The position numbers were made by a program, and so were the translations under genes. Below the pieces are notes generated by a model. It saw nothing but the letters and a program-made list of their open reading frames with translations, had not been told where the DNA came from and ran no database searches. From an uncultured Litoreibacter sp. (GTDB lineage: Bacteria > Pseudomonadota > Alphaproteobacteria > Rhodobacterales > Rhodobacteraceae): a stretch of DNA of 64,000 nucleotides. Each line of letters starts with the position of its first letter. Within the stretch, counting starts at the first letter, position 1. Shown here in pieces: positions 55,596-63,641 of this stretch. The stretch spans positions 1,850,001 to 1,914,000 of the forward strand of contig CANLUY010000001.1 of NCBI GenBank assembly GCA_947494435.1. The letters run 5' to 3'.

Positions 55596-55626
55596 ATCTT
55601 ACAACTGAAGTTGACGTTGACGTAAA
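55596..55626 (-). promoter_or_regulatory. MerR-type promoter with operator palindrome
   Basis: Minus strand: -35 TTTACG (55626-55621), 19-bp spacer, -10 TAAGAT (55601-55596). A 19-bp spacer is the usual sign of MerR-activated promoters. The palindrome TTGACGTTGACGTAAA (55611-55626, plus strand) covers the -35 and half the spacer and resembles, from memory, TTTACGTTAACGTAAA-like sites of LiuR-type MerR regulators. Extra half sites CGTCAA (55637-55642) and TTGACG (55650-55655) follow. The rest of the spacer up to 55824 holds nothing more that I can name. Confidence 0.7.
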
Positions 55627-55824
55627 TGTAACGTGGCGTCAAAACGGTCTTGACGTAATGTCAGGCAAAATTCAGCCAGTCTGCGAGCAATATTATTTCA
55701 CAGCCAAACCGCTTTGGGCGGAAGATTTAGGGGGAAAACTGAGCCTAAATCGTCAAATATGAGTTATAAAATTAAGGGCTATCTGCATTTTTGGAGATTC
55801 GGGCGCAAAATTCGGTCCCATTTT

Positions 55825-56193
55825 TTATAGCCCCTTGGCGACGTCATCCCGAAGGGCCTGCAACTCCGAGATCGCTTCCTCGATTTGCTCTTTACGGCTG
55901 TTGAGTTCGCCCATTTGAGCATCCGCAAGCTCGATCCACTTTTCCATCTGAGCGCGATTCTCATGTCCGGTGTCATAGAGTTCGAGCCATTGGCGGATGT
56001 CTTCCAACGAGAATCCGAACCGCCGTCCGCGCATGATCAGTTTCATACGTGCCAACTCGCGCGAATGGTAAAAACGCGACCGACCTTCGCGCTCGGGCTG
56101 CAGCAATTCGATATATTCATAGTAACGCAACGTGCGCGGGGTCACATCAAACTTGGCACACATTTCTTTAAAGCTCAGGCGTGTTGAGGACAT
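55825..56193 (-). CDS. Second MerR family regulator
   Basis: 122 residues, paralogous to the previous MerR protein (FKEMCAKFDVTPRTLRYYEY; LKLIM-type hinge MKLIMRGRRFGFSLEDIRQW; coiled coil RKEQIEEAISELQALRDD). ATG 56193 and ATG 56205 (MVHP) are both possible; neither has a good ribosome site. It has no adjacent palindrome like that at 55611. Its targets are unknown. Confidence 0.85.
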   Translation of the reverse strand: MSSTRLSFKEMCAKFDVTPRTLRYYEYIELLQPEREGRSRFYHSRELARMKLIMRGRRFGFSLEDIRQWLELYDTGHENRAQMEKWIELADAQMGELNSRKEQIEEAISELQALRDDVAKGL

Positions 56194-56359
56194 GGGATGA
56201 ACCATTGTTATGCAAGTTAGGGCCTCACCATAACGCGACGGGAGGTAGTTTTGTAAACCAATGCGCACCGAAGGCGCACCCGTGGCGGATAGATTGCGCC
56301 TTGCGAAGTAAACCGTCAACGCCCAATAACAAAGAAACACCATGAGAGAGGCGACCCAA

Positions 56360-56803
56360 ATGGCAGCCCCAGACCGCACCAAAGCCGCACGACAGTTTAT
56401 TGAAGCAATCCCCTTTTCCCAAGCGCTGTCCATGAAGCTGGACGAAATCGGGGAGGGGCAGGCCACCATCTCCATGCCCTACGATGCTGAGCTTGTCGGG
56501 GATCCCGCCTCAGGCGTGATCCATGGCGGTGCCGTGTCTGCGTTGATGGACACTTGCGGCGGGGCCGCTGTCATGAGCCATCCCGATATGCCGGTTGCCA
56601 CGGCAACGATTGACCTGCGCATCGACTACATGCGCGCAGCCAAGCCAGGCCAATCCATCCGTGCAGAGGCTGCGTGTTACCACGTCACACGGTCCGTTGC
56701 CTTCGTGCGCGCAACCGCGTTTGACGAAGATGCAGACAATCCCGTCGCCACAGCAACCGGCGCGTTCACCTTTCAGCGCAGCAGCAATGGAGGCACGTCA
56801 TGA
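56360..56803 (+). CDS. PaaI-type hotdog thioesterase (1)
   Basis: 147 residues. Hotdog fold with DPASGVIHGGAVSALMDTCGGAAV, the helix that carries the catalytic region, and RIDYMRAAKPGQSIRAEA. Hydrolyses a CoA thioester; substrate unknown. ATG 56360 has AGAGG upstream; ATG 56342 is an alternative. Start of a three-gene run. Confidence 0.87.
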   Translation: MAAPDRTKAARQFIEAIPFSQALSMKLDEIGEGQATISMPYDAELVGDPASGVIHGGAVSALMDTCGGAAVMSHPDMPVATATIDLRIDYMRAAKPGQSIRAEAACYHVTRSVAFVRATAFDEDADNPVATATGAFTFQRSSNGGTS

Positions 56804-57297
56804 AGGCCCCCGAACCTGTCCAGGTCATCAAAACCCGCCGAGATGCATTGCTCAGCCAACTCACGAGCGCCGTGCCCTATATTGGCTTTCTCGGTATCGA
56901 ATTTGACCGTCGCGGCGATGAGCTGACGGCCGTTTTGCCCTTCAAACCCACATTGGTCGGCAATCCGGCCCTGCAAGCCCTACACGGTGGCGCCACCGCA
57001 TCATTCCTTGAGGTGGCCGCTGTGATCGAGCTGACCTGGGCCACGCTTTGGGCGGACCTTGAGACGGGCAAGATTGATCCAGAGACCAATGTCACACCGC
57101 GCATCCCTAAAACCATCGACTTCACCGTCGACTATCTGCGCTCCGGCCTGCCACGTGACGCCTATGCGCGCGCGCGCATCAACCGTTCTGGCCGCCGCTA
57201 CGCGTCTGTCCATGTCGAAGCTTGGCAAGACAACCGCACGCGTCTTTTTGCACAAGCGACCGGGCATTTCCTGATGCCCACAATCCAAGACACGTGA
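56800..57297 (+). CDS. PaaI-type hotdog thioesterase (2)
   Basis: 165 residues, paralogous to the preceding gene: NPALQALHGGATASFLEVAA and TVDYLRSGLPRDAYARARI. It overlaps gene 1 by ATGA and the MATE gene by GTGA. The pair may form a heteromer or act in sequence; both possibilities are inferred. Confidence 0.87.
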   Translation: MKAPEPVQVIKTRRDALLSQLTSAVPYIGFLGIEFDRRGDELTAVLPFKPTLVGNPALQALHGGATASFLEVAAVIELTWATLWADLETGKIDPETNVTPRIPKTIDFTVDYLRSGLPRDAYARARINRSGRRYASVHVEAWQDNRTRLFAQATGHFLMPTIQDT

Positions 57298-58613
57298 CAC
57301 AGACCCCACAAGACATCACCCATAAGCGCGTCCTGAAAATCGCGCTGCCCATCGTTTTGTCAAATGCGACCGTCCCGATCCTCGGCGCAGTCGATGTCGG
57401 CGTCGTAGGGCAATTGGGCGAGGCCGCCCCCATCGGGGCCGTCGCCATGGGCGCGATTATCCTGTCCACGGTCTACTGGATTTTCGGCTTCCTGCGCATG
57501 GGCACTGTCGGCATGGTCGGCCAAGCAGAAGGCGCGGGCGACAAAGCCGAAGTGTCCGCACTTCTCACCCGCGCCATGCTGATTGCAGGGGCAGGCGGCG
57601 TCCTCCTGATCCTCTTACAACCGCTCATCTTCCTCGGTGCCTTCGCACTTTCCCCTGCCACGCCTGAGGTCGAAAGCCTCGCGCGCAGCTACCTCAGCAT
57701 CCGTATCTGGTCTGCCCCTTTCGCCATCTCAGTCTACGCCCTGACGGGTTGGCTCGTCGCGATGGAGAAGACATCCGGCGTCTTTTGGGTCCAACTTGTG
57801 ATGAATGGCATCAACGTGGTCCTCGATTTCCTGTTCGTCCTAGGGTTCGGCTGGGGCGTCGAAGGCGTCGCCATAGCCACGGTCATCGCCGAAATCACCG
57901 GCGCCGCCCTCGGCCTGTACCTCTGCAGAAATGCCTTCACTAATCCCGCTTGGCGCGAGTGGCCGCGCATCTTCGCCCGTGCGCGACTGATCAAAATGAT
58001 GCTCGTTAACGTGGATATCCTTATCCGCTCTGCCTTGCTGATGATCATCTTCTCGTCCTTCGTCTTTCTTGGCGCGGGGTTCGGGGATGTCACGCTGGCA
58101 GCAAATGAAATTCTGATCCAGTTCATGTACATCACGGCCTATGCGATGGACGGGTTCGCCTTCGCCGCTGAAACCTTGATCGCGCGCGCCTATGGGCGTG
58201 GTGACAGTGCCCGCGTCCGCCGCAGTGCCATCGTCACTGGAACAGGGGGCGCCGCCGTGTGCTGTGCGACCGCCCTTGCTTTTGCCCTTGCCGGACCTTG
58301 GCTGATCGACCTCATGGCCAAAGCCCCGGATGTTCAGGCGGAGGCGCGTGTTTATCTCTGGTGGATGGTCGCCGCCCCGATTGTCGGCTGTGCCGCGTGG
58401 ATGCTCGACGGCATTTTCATCGGCGCCACACGAGGCCGCGACATGCGCAACATGATGGCCCTGTCCTTTGTGATCTACTGGGCCGCCATCTGGATCCTGC
58501 TCCCGCTTATGGGCAATCACGGTCTCTGGCTGGCGCTTCTGATCAGTTTTATTGCACGTGGCGTGACGCTCGGCTTCAAGTATCCAAGCCTTGAGCGCTC
58601 CGCTGGACGCTAG
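57294..58613 (+). CDS. MATE family efflux transporter (DinF branch)
   Basis: 439 residues from GTG 57294, which overlaps the thioesterase stop. Twelve helices in two repeats; KIALPIVLSNATVPILGAVD and VWVQLVMNGINVVLDFLFVLGFGWGVEGV(A) are typical of DinF-like MATE proteins. Expels cationic drugs or metabolites against Na+ or H+. The upstream longer frame (57222) lies in the thioesterase and is not needed. Confidence 0.9.
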   Translation: MTQTPQDITHKRVLKIALPIVLSNATVPILGAVDVGVVGQLGEAAPIGAVAMGAIILSTVYWIFGFLRMGTVGMVGQAEGAGDKAEVSALLTRAMLIAGAGGVLLILLQPLIFLGAFALSPATPEVESLARSYLSIRIWSAPFAISVYALTGWLVAMEKTSGVFWVQLVMNGINVVLDFLFVLGFGWGVEGVAIATVIAEITGAALGLYLCRNAFTNPAWREWPRIFARARLIKMMLVNVDILIRSALLMIIFSSFVFLGAGFGDVTLAANEILIQFMYITAYAMDGFAFAAETLIARAYGRGDSARVRRSAIVTGTGGAAVCCATALAFALAGPWLIDLMAKAPDVQAEARVYLWWMVAAPIVGCAAWMLDGIFIGATRGRDMRNMMALSFVIYWAAIWILLPLMGNHGLWLALLISFIARGVTLGFKYPSLERSAGR

Positions 58614-58620
58614 GAACGCC

Positions 58621-60228
58621 CTAGATCAAGCCTGACGTCACAATTTCCAAGGCATTTGCCTTTCTCAACGAATCCACCGGATAATCTGGCTGCCCCATCA
58701 AATCCAAGGTGAAGTCAGGCTCGACGTCTTTCAGCATCTTGAGGAATTTTATCGTTGTGTCTTCGTCTCTTTGCTTAAAGGCGAGGGCCGCAATCACCCG
58801 CAAAGCTGGTCTGAAATTCGGCGCTGTTCCATGCGCCATCTGCGCATATTTGAGCGCCTCTTTCTCGTCGCCGATCCCCAGCGCTGTATAAGAACACCGC
58901 AAGAAGTAAATCGCAGGGCTGATTACAATCAGCCGGCTGGAACGGGCCAGAAGCGCTTCGGAATTGGCTTCGGACTGATGACCCGTAAAGGATAAAGCAA
59001 CAGACAGGCTGTGGCGGGCAAAGGCATGACGCGGATCGCTTTGGATTGCGCGCTGCGCATAGTCCAACGCCAGATCATCTTGCTCGCGTAACCCACTGAT
59101 GAGCGACCTGACCGACAAGGTCAGCGGATCGTAAGGTGCGCGTTCCAACGCCTTGCTGACCATTTCGTCCGCTTCTGCCAATGCAGACCCCGGTTGGTCG
59201 GTCACCCGCTCCATAATCATCGTATGCCGGATATAGGCCCGCAACGACAACAGGGACGGCACCTCCCGCTCGCGGTCGGCCCCCATCAACACGTTATCTG
59301 CTGAATAAAGCCCCGTTTGGGAATACCCGAAGATATCTCCCAAGGGCAGGTCAGACGCCATATCTTCATTCTCAAGCAGCGTGTTGCCAGACTTCAACAA
59401 CGCCAAGGTCAGTGCATCCGAGATATCGCTCGACATCGCGAAAAGCTCTGACATTCCGCACTCAAACGTCTGGCTCCAGATTGTGCGTCTTGAACGCTCG
59501 ACCATAACAATCGGATGTAGCGCGATGCGGTCGCCAAGTTTTGAAACGAGGCAAGACAGACGCAGGGCGTTTCCATCTTTTGGCAGGTTTTCATTGTCAT
59601 CCACAACCACAAAATCGCCGAAAGAACAGGTCCGCTTCGCCGCGTCCCTTAAAATAACTTCTGTTGGAAAGCGAAGGTCTGGGTCTGGCACCGATAGGCC
59701 AGAGATGACGATCAGGGTAGGTGTGTTGTTCTGGTTCTGGCCGTCCCGCTGGTAAGGATAGGGTGACGCGCGATCTTTCTGCGCCATGTTTTCTTGCCAG
59801 GTTTGTTCAAAGTAGACCCGCTGGTCGCGGATCCAGTCTTCAAACTCAGCGTCGTTGATCTGCAAACCTTCTGCAAATTCCGGGATCATATGAGCCGGGT
59901 AAATTGCACGTGGTTCTAGATTGACGTTGACCTTTTCGTTGTCCAAGCCGACCCAGTCACCGCTGGAAATCAAGACATCTGAGGTCTTGTTCAAGTCTTG
60001 GCGCAGCTGCGTCAGCGCTTGCCGCAAGCTGTTTGATCCTTGCTCCGGCGGGCTGTCACTCCATAGCTTGTCTTGCAGCTTCGCGCGCGAACAGCCGAAG
60101 TTTGGCGATGTGCATAATATCGCCAATAAACCCTTGCCCTTTTTGCTGGCTGGCGTGCAATCCGCACCATCCGTGCCGCTCACCTTAAGCGGGCCAACCA
60201 AATCAATCTTTACGCGACTATTTTGCAA
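58621..60228 (-). CDS. SARP-like transcriptional regulator with TPR repeats
   Basis: 535 residues from TTG 60228, which has AGGAG six bases before it. An N-terminal winged-helix DNA-binding domain (residues 5-100: KIDLVGPLKVSG, SRAKLQDKLWSDSPPEQGSN, SLRQALTQLRQDL) is followed by an alpha/beta domain (about 170-280) and C-terminal TPR helices (LDYAQRAIQSDPRHAFARHS). No ATPase domain is seen. Divergent from the PAP2-protease pair by 118 bp, so it is their likely regulator. Confidence 0.8.
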   Translation of the reverse strand: MQNSRVKIDLVGPLKVSGTDGADCTPASKKGKGLLAILCTSPNFGCSRAKLQDKLWSDSPPEQGSNSLRQALTQLRQDLNKTSDVLISSGDWVGLDNEKVNVNLEPRAIYPAHMIPEFAEGLQINDAEFEDWIRDQRVYFEQTWQENMAQKDRASPYPYQRDGQNQNNTPTLIVISGLSVPDPDLRFPTEVILRDAAKRTCSFGDFVVVDDNENLPKDGNALRLSCLVSKLGDRIALHPIVMVERSRRTIWSQTFECGMSELFAMSSDISDALTLALLKSGNTLLENEDMASDLPLGDIFGYSQTGLYSADNVLMGADREREVPSLLSLRAYIRHTMIMERVTDQPGSALAEADEMVSKALERAPYDPLTLSVRSLISGLREQDDLALDYAQRAIQSDPRHAFARHSLSVALSFTGHQSEANSEALLARSSRLIVISPAIYFLRCSYTALGIGDEKEALKYAQMAHGTAPNFRPALRVIAALAFKQRDEDTTIKFLKMLKDVEPDFTLDLMGQPDYPVDSLRKANALEIVTSGLI

Positions 60229-60290
60229 ATCGCTCTCCTAGAACAATAATTTTGCTTCACAAGGGGTTTGAGAAACACGATAGTTTCCTT

Positions 60291-60318
60291 TTAACGTGTC
60301 GTTTTAGGACGACGTCAA
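60291..60318. promoter_or_regulatory. Imperfect inverted repeat in the divergent regulator/PAP2 promoter
   Basis: TTAACGTGTCGT (60291-60302) and ACGACGTCAA (60309-60318) are imperfect inverted arms. It lies midway between the two divergent starts and may bind the SARP-like regulator. Confidence 0.4.
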
Positions 60319-60346
60319 CATTTAAGTTTTTTACAAGGAGTAACTT

Positions 60347-61513
60347 ATGCCAATTGAAAGCGGGCGCAGTGGGCGCAGTGGGCGGAGCGGAAGAAGTGGT
60401 CGCAGCGGGCGCAGCGGAAGAAGCGGTCGCGCCGATTTTGAGATCGCAGGCGACGCGCATCACGCAGGCAGTTACTCTTCAATCGGCGTCAGCGACGCGC
60501 TCATCACCGCTCGTGAAGGCATGGTCGACACAGAAGTCATTGACGGGAGCAAAGGCAAGAAATCAACCCTGTCTGAAGCCAAGCGGTTCTTGCGTCTAAG
60601 CGAATTGGAGCGCTCTGTCGTCGTCTTGTCAGAACTGAACGAAGGCATCACCATCCTGCCCGATCAAGTTGGCGGAGCCGGGGCTGCCACCTCCGTCAAA
60701 GTGCTCTCCAAGACCGAAGACGCAGGCAAAGAAACCACCTCGCCTGTCTTTGAGGTGATCAAACCCGGCCTTGCAGACTTCCAGCGCGATGTGAGCTTGG
60801 TTGGAACCTACACCGACCTGCGCCGGGACCGGCTGCAGGAAATTCACATCCAGATCGAAGATATCTACACGTTCTTCGGGGCCGCAACGCCACTGCACCC
60901 GGGCACGTATACCTGGACGCTCGAAATGCTGGCCGCCGCCGTCGAGTTCGCGACAATGGTTGTGCAACGGATCAAGTTGTCACTCGGCGCACCACGGCCC
61001 GAGCTGTTTTCACCCTTGATGCAGCCGATCATCCAGACGCCCAGCCACGGGTCTTTCCCAAGTGGCCACTCCACACAAGCGTTCACAGTAGCGACGATGC
61101 TTGCGGCCTTGCGCGGTGGGGCGAAACCCGACGCTGTGCCTAATATCGACGACCAGTTCTTCAAGATCGCCACGCGCATCGCTGTGAACCGGACGGTCGC
61201 GGGGGTTCATTACCCGTCCGACAGTGCTGCCGGTGCCGCCCTTGGCGTCAGTATCGCGCGTCTTATTCTCAATCGCCTGACCAGTTCAAAGGCCAGCGCA
61301 TCCGGCTTCAAATTCGATGGCACGAACTACGTCTTTGAAACAACCGATGGCGACCGCCTGTCACGCGACTTCCACCTTGGTGAGTTGGAAGAGATGTTCA
61401 ACGGCTCTGACAGTGCAATGTCTGCCTTGGGCGACTACACCGCTTATCCAGCGCATAATTTCTCTATGCTGTGGTCGAAAGCGCAAGAGGAGTGGAGCGG
61501 CGTCTGGGGATGA
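60347..61513 (+). CDS. PAP2/vanadium-haloperoxidase-fold protein with N-terminal (SGR)8 repeat
   Basis: 388 residues. After MPIE come eight Ser-Gly-Arg units (residues 5-28), then a soluble domain, then the PAP2 core: K210-x6-R217-P218 (KLSLGAPRP), P238-S-G-H241-S (FPSGHSTQAF) and R282-x5-H288-x3-D292 (RTVAGVHYPSD). All three vanadate/phosphate-binding motifs are intact. No signal peptide or long hydrophobic helix is evident, so it may be a soluble phosphatase or haloperoxidase. AAGGAG lies six bases before the ATG. Coupled to the protease gene by ATGA. Confidence 0.85.
   Translation: MPIESGRSGRSGRSGRSGRSGRSGRSGRADFEIAGDAHHAGSYSSIGVSDALITAREGMVDTEVIDGSKGKKSTLSEAKRFLRLSELERSVVVLSELNEGITILPDQVGGAGAATSVKVLSKTEDAGKETTSPVFEVIKPGLADFQRDVSLVGTYTDLRRDRLQEIHIQIEDIYTFFGAATPLHPGTYTWTLEMLAAAVEFATMVVQRIKLSLGAPRPELFSPLMQPIIQTPSHGSFPSGHSTQAFTVATMLAALRGGAKPDAVPNIDDQFFKIATRIAVNRTVAGVHYPSDSAAGAALGVSIARLILNRLTSSKASASGFKFDGTNYVFETTDGDRLSRDFHLGELEEMFNGSDSAMSALGDYTAYPAHNFSMLWSKAQEEWSGVWG
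60359..60430 (+). repeat. 72-bp tandem repeat encoding (Ser-Gly-Arg)8
   Basis: Eight 9-bp units encode SGR. The codons vary (AGC/AGT, GGG/GGA/GGT, CGC/CGG/AGA), so the peptide rather than the DNA repeat appears to be kept. The next residues are Ala-Asp-Phe. Confidence 0.95.
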
Positions 61514-63288
61514 AACAAGCGCAAAACATCGCCACAGGCGACAGCAGCGTTTTCTCTGGCTCTCCTTATTTGCACAACATCGACCTTGATCTGGCGGGGG
61601 GCACACCTCCCGCCCGGCTCAAACGTGCAGAGCTAGAACGCTTTATCAAAACCGCATTCCCGGGCGCCGGGGCTGAAAGCGCCAAAGAAGCCACTTTGGA
61701 CGCGCTAGACTATTACGCAAAGCTGGCGGAGTTTTACGGCGCGCTTTTTGCAAAGGACACAATCGCAGTCGGCGCTGACCCGTGCGGGCCACCCTTATCT
61801 GCGAAAGACATTGCCGGACTGCCGGACGCGCCCGTCGTGCTGAGCGTGTTGGACGAAGGTATCCCCTTTCTGCATCACTGCACGCGGTCTGCCAAAGGCC
61901 GCTCCCGCGTGGTGTCGCTCTGGATGCAAAATGCGCGCGGCACGACGCAAGCTGTCCCATTTGGCAAAAACATCGGTCACGACACGATCCAAACTCTGCT
62001 CGACAGCAAAGTGGACGAGGAAATCTGCTATCGGCGGGCCGGCGCAATTGACCCCTCGCTGATGACGCCCCAGCGGCTGAGCGAATATTCAACCCACGGT
62101 GCAGCGGTCCTCGGGATTGCCGCAGGCGATAAGGAAGACAACCATCTGCTGATGGGCGTCAACTTTCCGCCCGCGGCAGTAAAAGATACGTCTGGCAGCC
62201 TGCTGCCATTCTTCGTGCTGCTCGGCATTTGCCATTGTCTTGAAAGAACGCAAGCACTGAGCCAGCAACTTGCAAAAGCCGCGCCCAAACGCTTTGCGAA
62301 TGTCACCATTCCCCTTGTGTTCAACCTCAGCTACGGTGTGCTGGCTGGACCCAAAGACGGATCGGGAATCCTCGAAAACGTGATGGAGCAGCTCAGCCAG
62401 CTTGCACCCGGATGCCTGCCCGGCATCGGCAAGATCAGTTTCGTTGTCCCAATGGGCAACGGCAAGCAGACGCAAACCTCAGCACTTCTTAGCAAAGGGG
62501 CCAAATCTGCAGTCCAACTGCGTCTTCCGCCTGAAGACCGGACGCCCAGCTACGTTGAGCTATGGCAATGTGGAACATCTGCGTCCAAACCACAGACCCA
62601 AAGCTTCACGTTGAAGCTGACCCCACCACAGGGCAAAACCGCCTGCGAAATTCCGCTCGCGCCTTTTGAAACTCAAACCACCTACACTTTCGATTGTGGT
62701 GCGCATCTGCGCATCTACACATCGCTGAGGGAGCATAACGGCGTTTACCGCGAAATGGTGATGTTGGCCTTTCCGCCAACTTGGGCGCGCGCGCGCAAGA
62801 ACTACTCCCGTCCCGGCGACTGGAAGATAGAGCTGGTCTCCGCAACCCAAAGCCAAGTGCAGATCTATGTGCAGCGCGATGAAAGCCTGTTCGGCCTTGA
62901 ATCCGGTGGACGTCAATCCAGACTGCATCACAAGGACTACGTCCGCCTAGGGCCAGATGGCCGGTTGCTCAACGAAGACCCGCCCCAGCAAAGCAGTCCA
63001 ATCACACGGATGCGCACAGTCAGCGCATTTGCAAATGCACCTTCAGTGAAACGTGTCGGCGGTACGGTCAAAAAATTCGGCCAGCACGCCTATTATTCGG
63101 CTCTGGGGGATGCGGCCCAGTCGCGCCCTATCGATGGCGACCACAAAGAGTTCTCCGATGACAGTCGCAACACGGCTGGTGTAATCGTACGCGGTGTTCG
63201 AAGCGGGTGTTACGAACGCCTTTCCGGGACAAGCCTAGCAGCCCCGAAAGTAGCCCTCGGCATCGCGCGGGGGGACATTCCTCCGTAG
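61510..63288 (+). CDS. Subtilisin-like (S8) serine protease without signal peptide
   Basis: 592 residues from ATG 61510 (overlap ATGA). The catalytic triad is complete: Asp115 (VLSVLDEGIPFLH), His196 (STHGAAVLGI), Ser575 (SGTSLAAP), with Asn317 in FVVPMGNGK as the likely oxyanion residue. Between Asn and Ser lies an insert of about 255 residues with beta-rich sequence (e.g. TLKLTPPQGKTACEIPLAPF). Ser575 is only 17 residues from the end. No N-terminal signal sequence, so the enzyme would act inside the cell, or leave by an unusual route. Confidence 0.87.
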   Translation: MKQAQNIATGDSSVFSGSPYLHNIDLDLAGGTPPARLKRAELERFIKTAFPGAGAESAKEATLDALDYYAKLAEFYGALFAKDTIAVGADPCGPPLSAKDIAGLPDAPVVLSVLDEGIPFLHHCTRSAKGRSRVVSLWMQNARGTTQAVPFGKNIGHDTIQTLLDSKVDEEICYRRAGAIDPSLMTPQRLSEYSTHGAAVLGIAAGDKEDNHLLMGVNFPPAAVKDTSGSLLPFFVLLGICHCLERTQALSQQLAKAAPKRFANVTIPLVFNLSYGVLAGPKDGSGILENVMEQLSQLAPGCLPGIGKISFVVPMGNGKQTQTSALLSKGAKSAVQLRLPPEDRTPSYVELWQCGTSASKPQTQSFTLKLTPPQGKTACEIPLAPFETQTTYTFDCGAHLRIYTSLREHNGVYREMVMLAFPPTWARARKNYSRPGDWKIELVSATQSQVQIYVQRDESLFGLESGGRQSRLHHKDYVRLGPDGRLLNEDPPQQSSPITRMRTVSAFANAPSVKRVGGTVKKFGQHAYYSALGDAAQSRPIDGDHKEFSDDSRNTAGVIVRGVRSGCYERLSGTSLAAPKVALGIARGDIPP

Positions 63289-63308
63289 CGGGACTTCAAA
63301 AGCCGGTC

Positions 63309-63641
63309 CTAGAGGATCTCCAGGACGGCTTCGGGCGGTCGTCCGATCGCCGCTTTGCCATTGGCAAAAACAATAGGTCGCTCGATCAGGATCGGATGCG
63401 CGGCCATAGCGGCTATCAACTTGTCTGCGTCATCGGTTTTGCTCAAGCCGAGGTCTTTGAACACAGCTTCACCGGTGCGCATCATTGCAATCGCGGGCAC
63501 TCCCAGCGTGTCTAAGGCCGCTTTGATTTCTGCCACGGTCGGCGCGTCTTTGAGGTAAAGCCGAACGGTGGGGGCGGTCAGCAAAGCAAGCGTCTGACGC
63601 GACTTCGTGCAGCGCGGATTGTGCCAAATTTCTACAGCCAC
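63309..63641 (-). CDS. arsC: ArsC/Spx-type arsenate reductase (glutaredoxin-linked)
   Basis: 110 residues. Thioredoxin-like fold with the catalytic Cys11 in HNPRCTKSR. Reduces arsenate with glutathione/glutaredoxin; the family also includes YffB/Spx-like proteins without arsenic activity. GTG start 63641 overlaps the end of pyrD by 10 bp. No other ars genes are near. Confidence 0.85.
   Translation of the reverse strand: MAVEIWHNPRCTKSRQTLALLTAPTVRLYLKDAPTVAEIKAALDTLGVPAIAMMRTGEAVFKDLGLSKTDDADKLIAAMAAHPILIERPIVFANGKAAIGRPPEAVLEIL

Noticed and set aside
54183-55625. 480-codon plus-strand open frame
   Set aside because: Antisense to the acyl-CoA dehydrogenase and merR genes, His/Arg-rich, no known motif; a mirror frame of strongly biased codons.
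60359-60430. 9-bp tandem repeat considered as a CRISPR or VNTR locus
   Set aside because: The units are too short for CRISPR, have no spacers and are in frame inside a gene with mixed codons.
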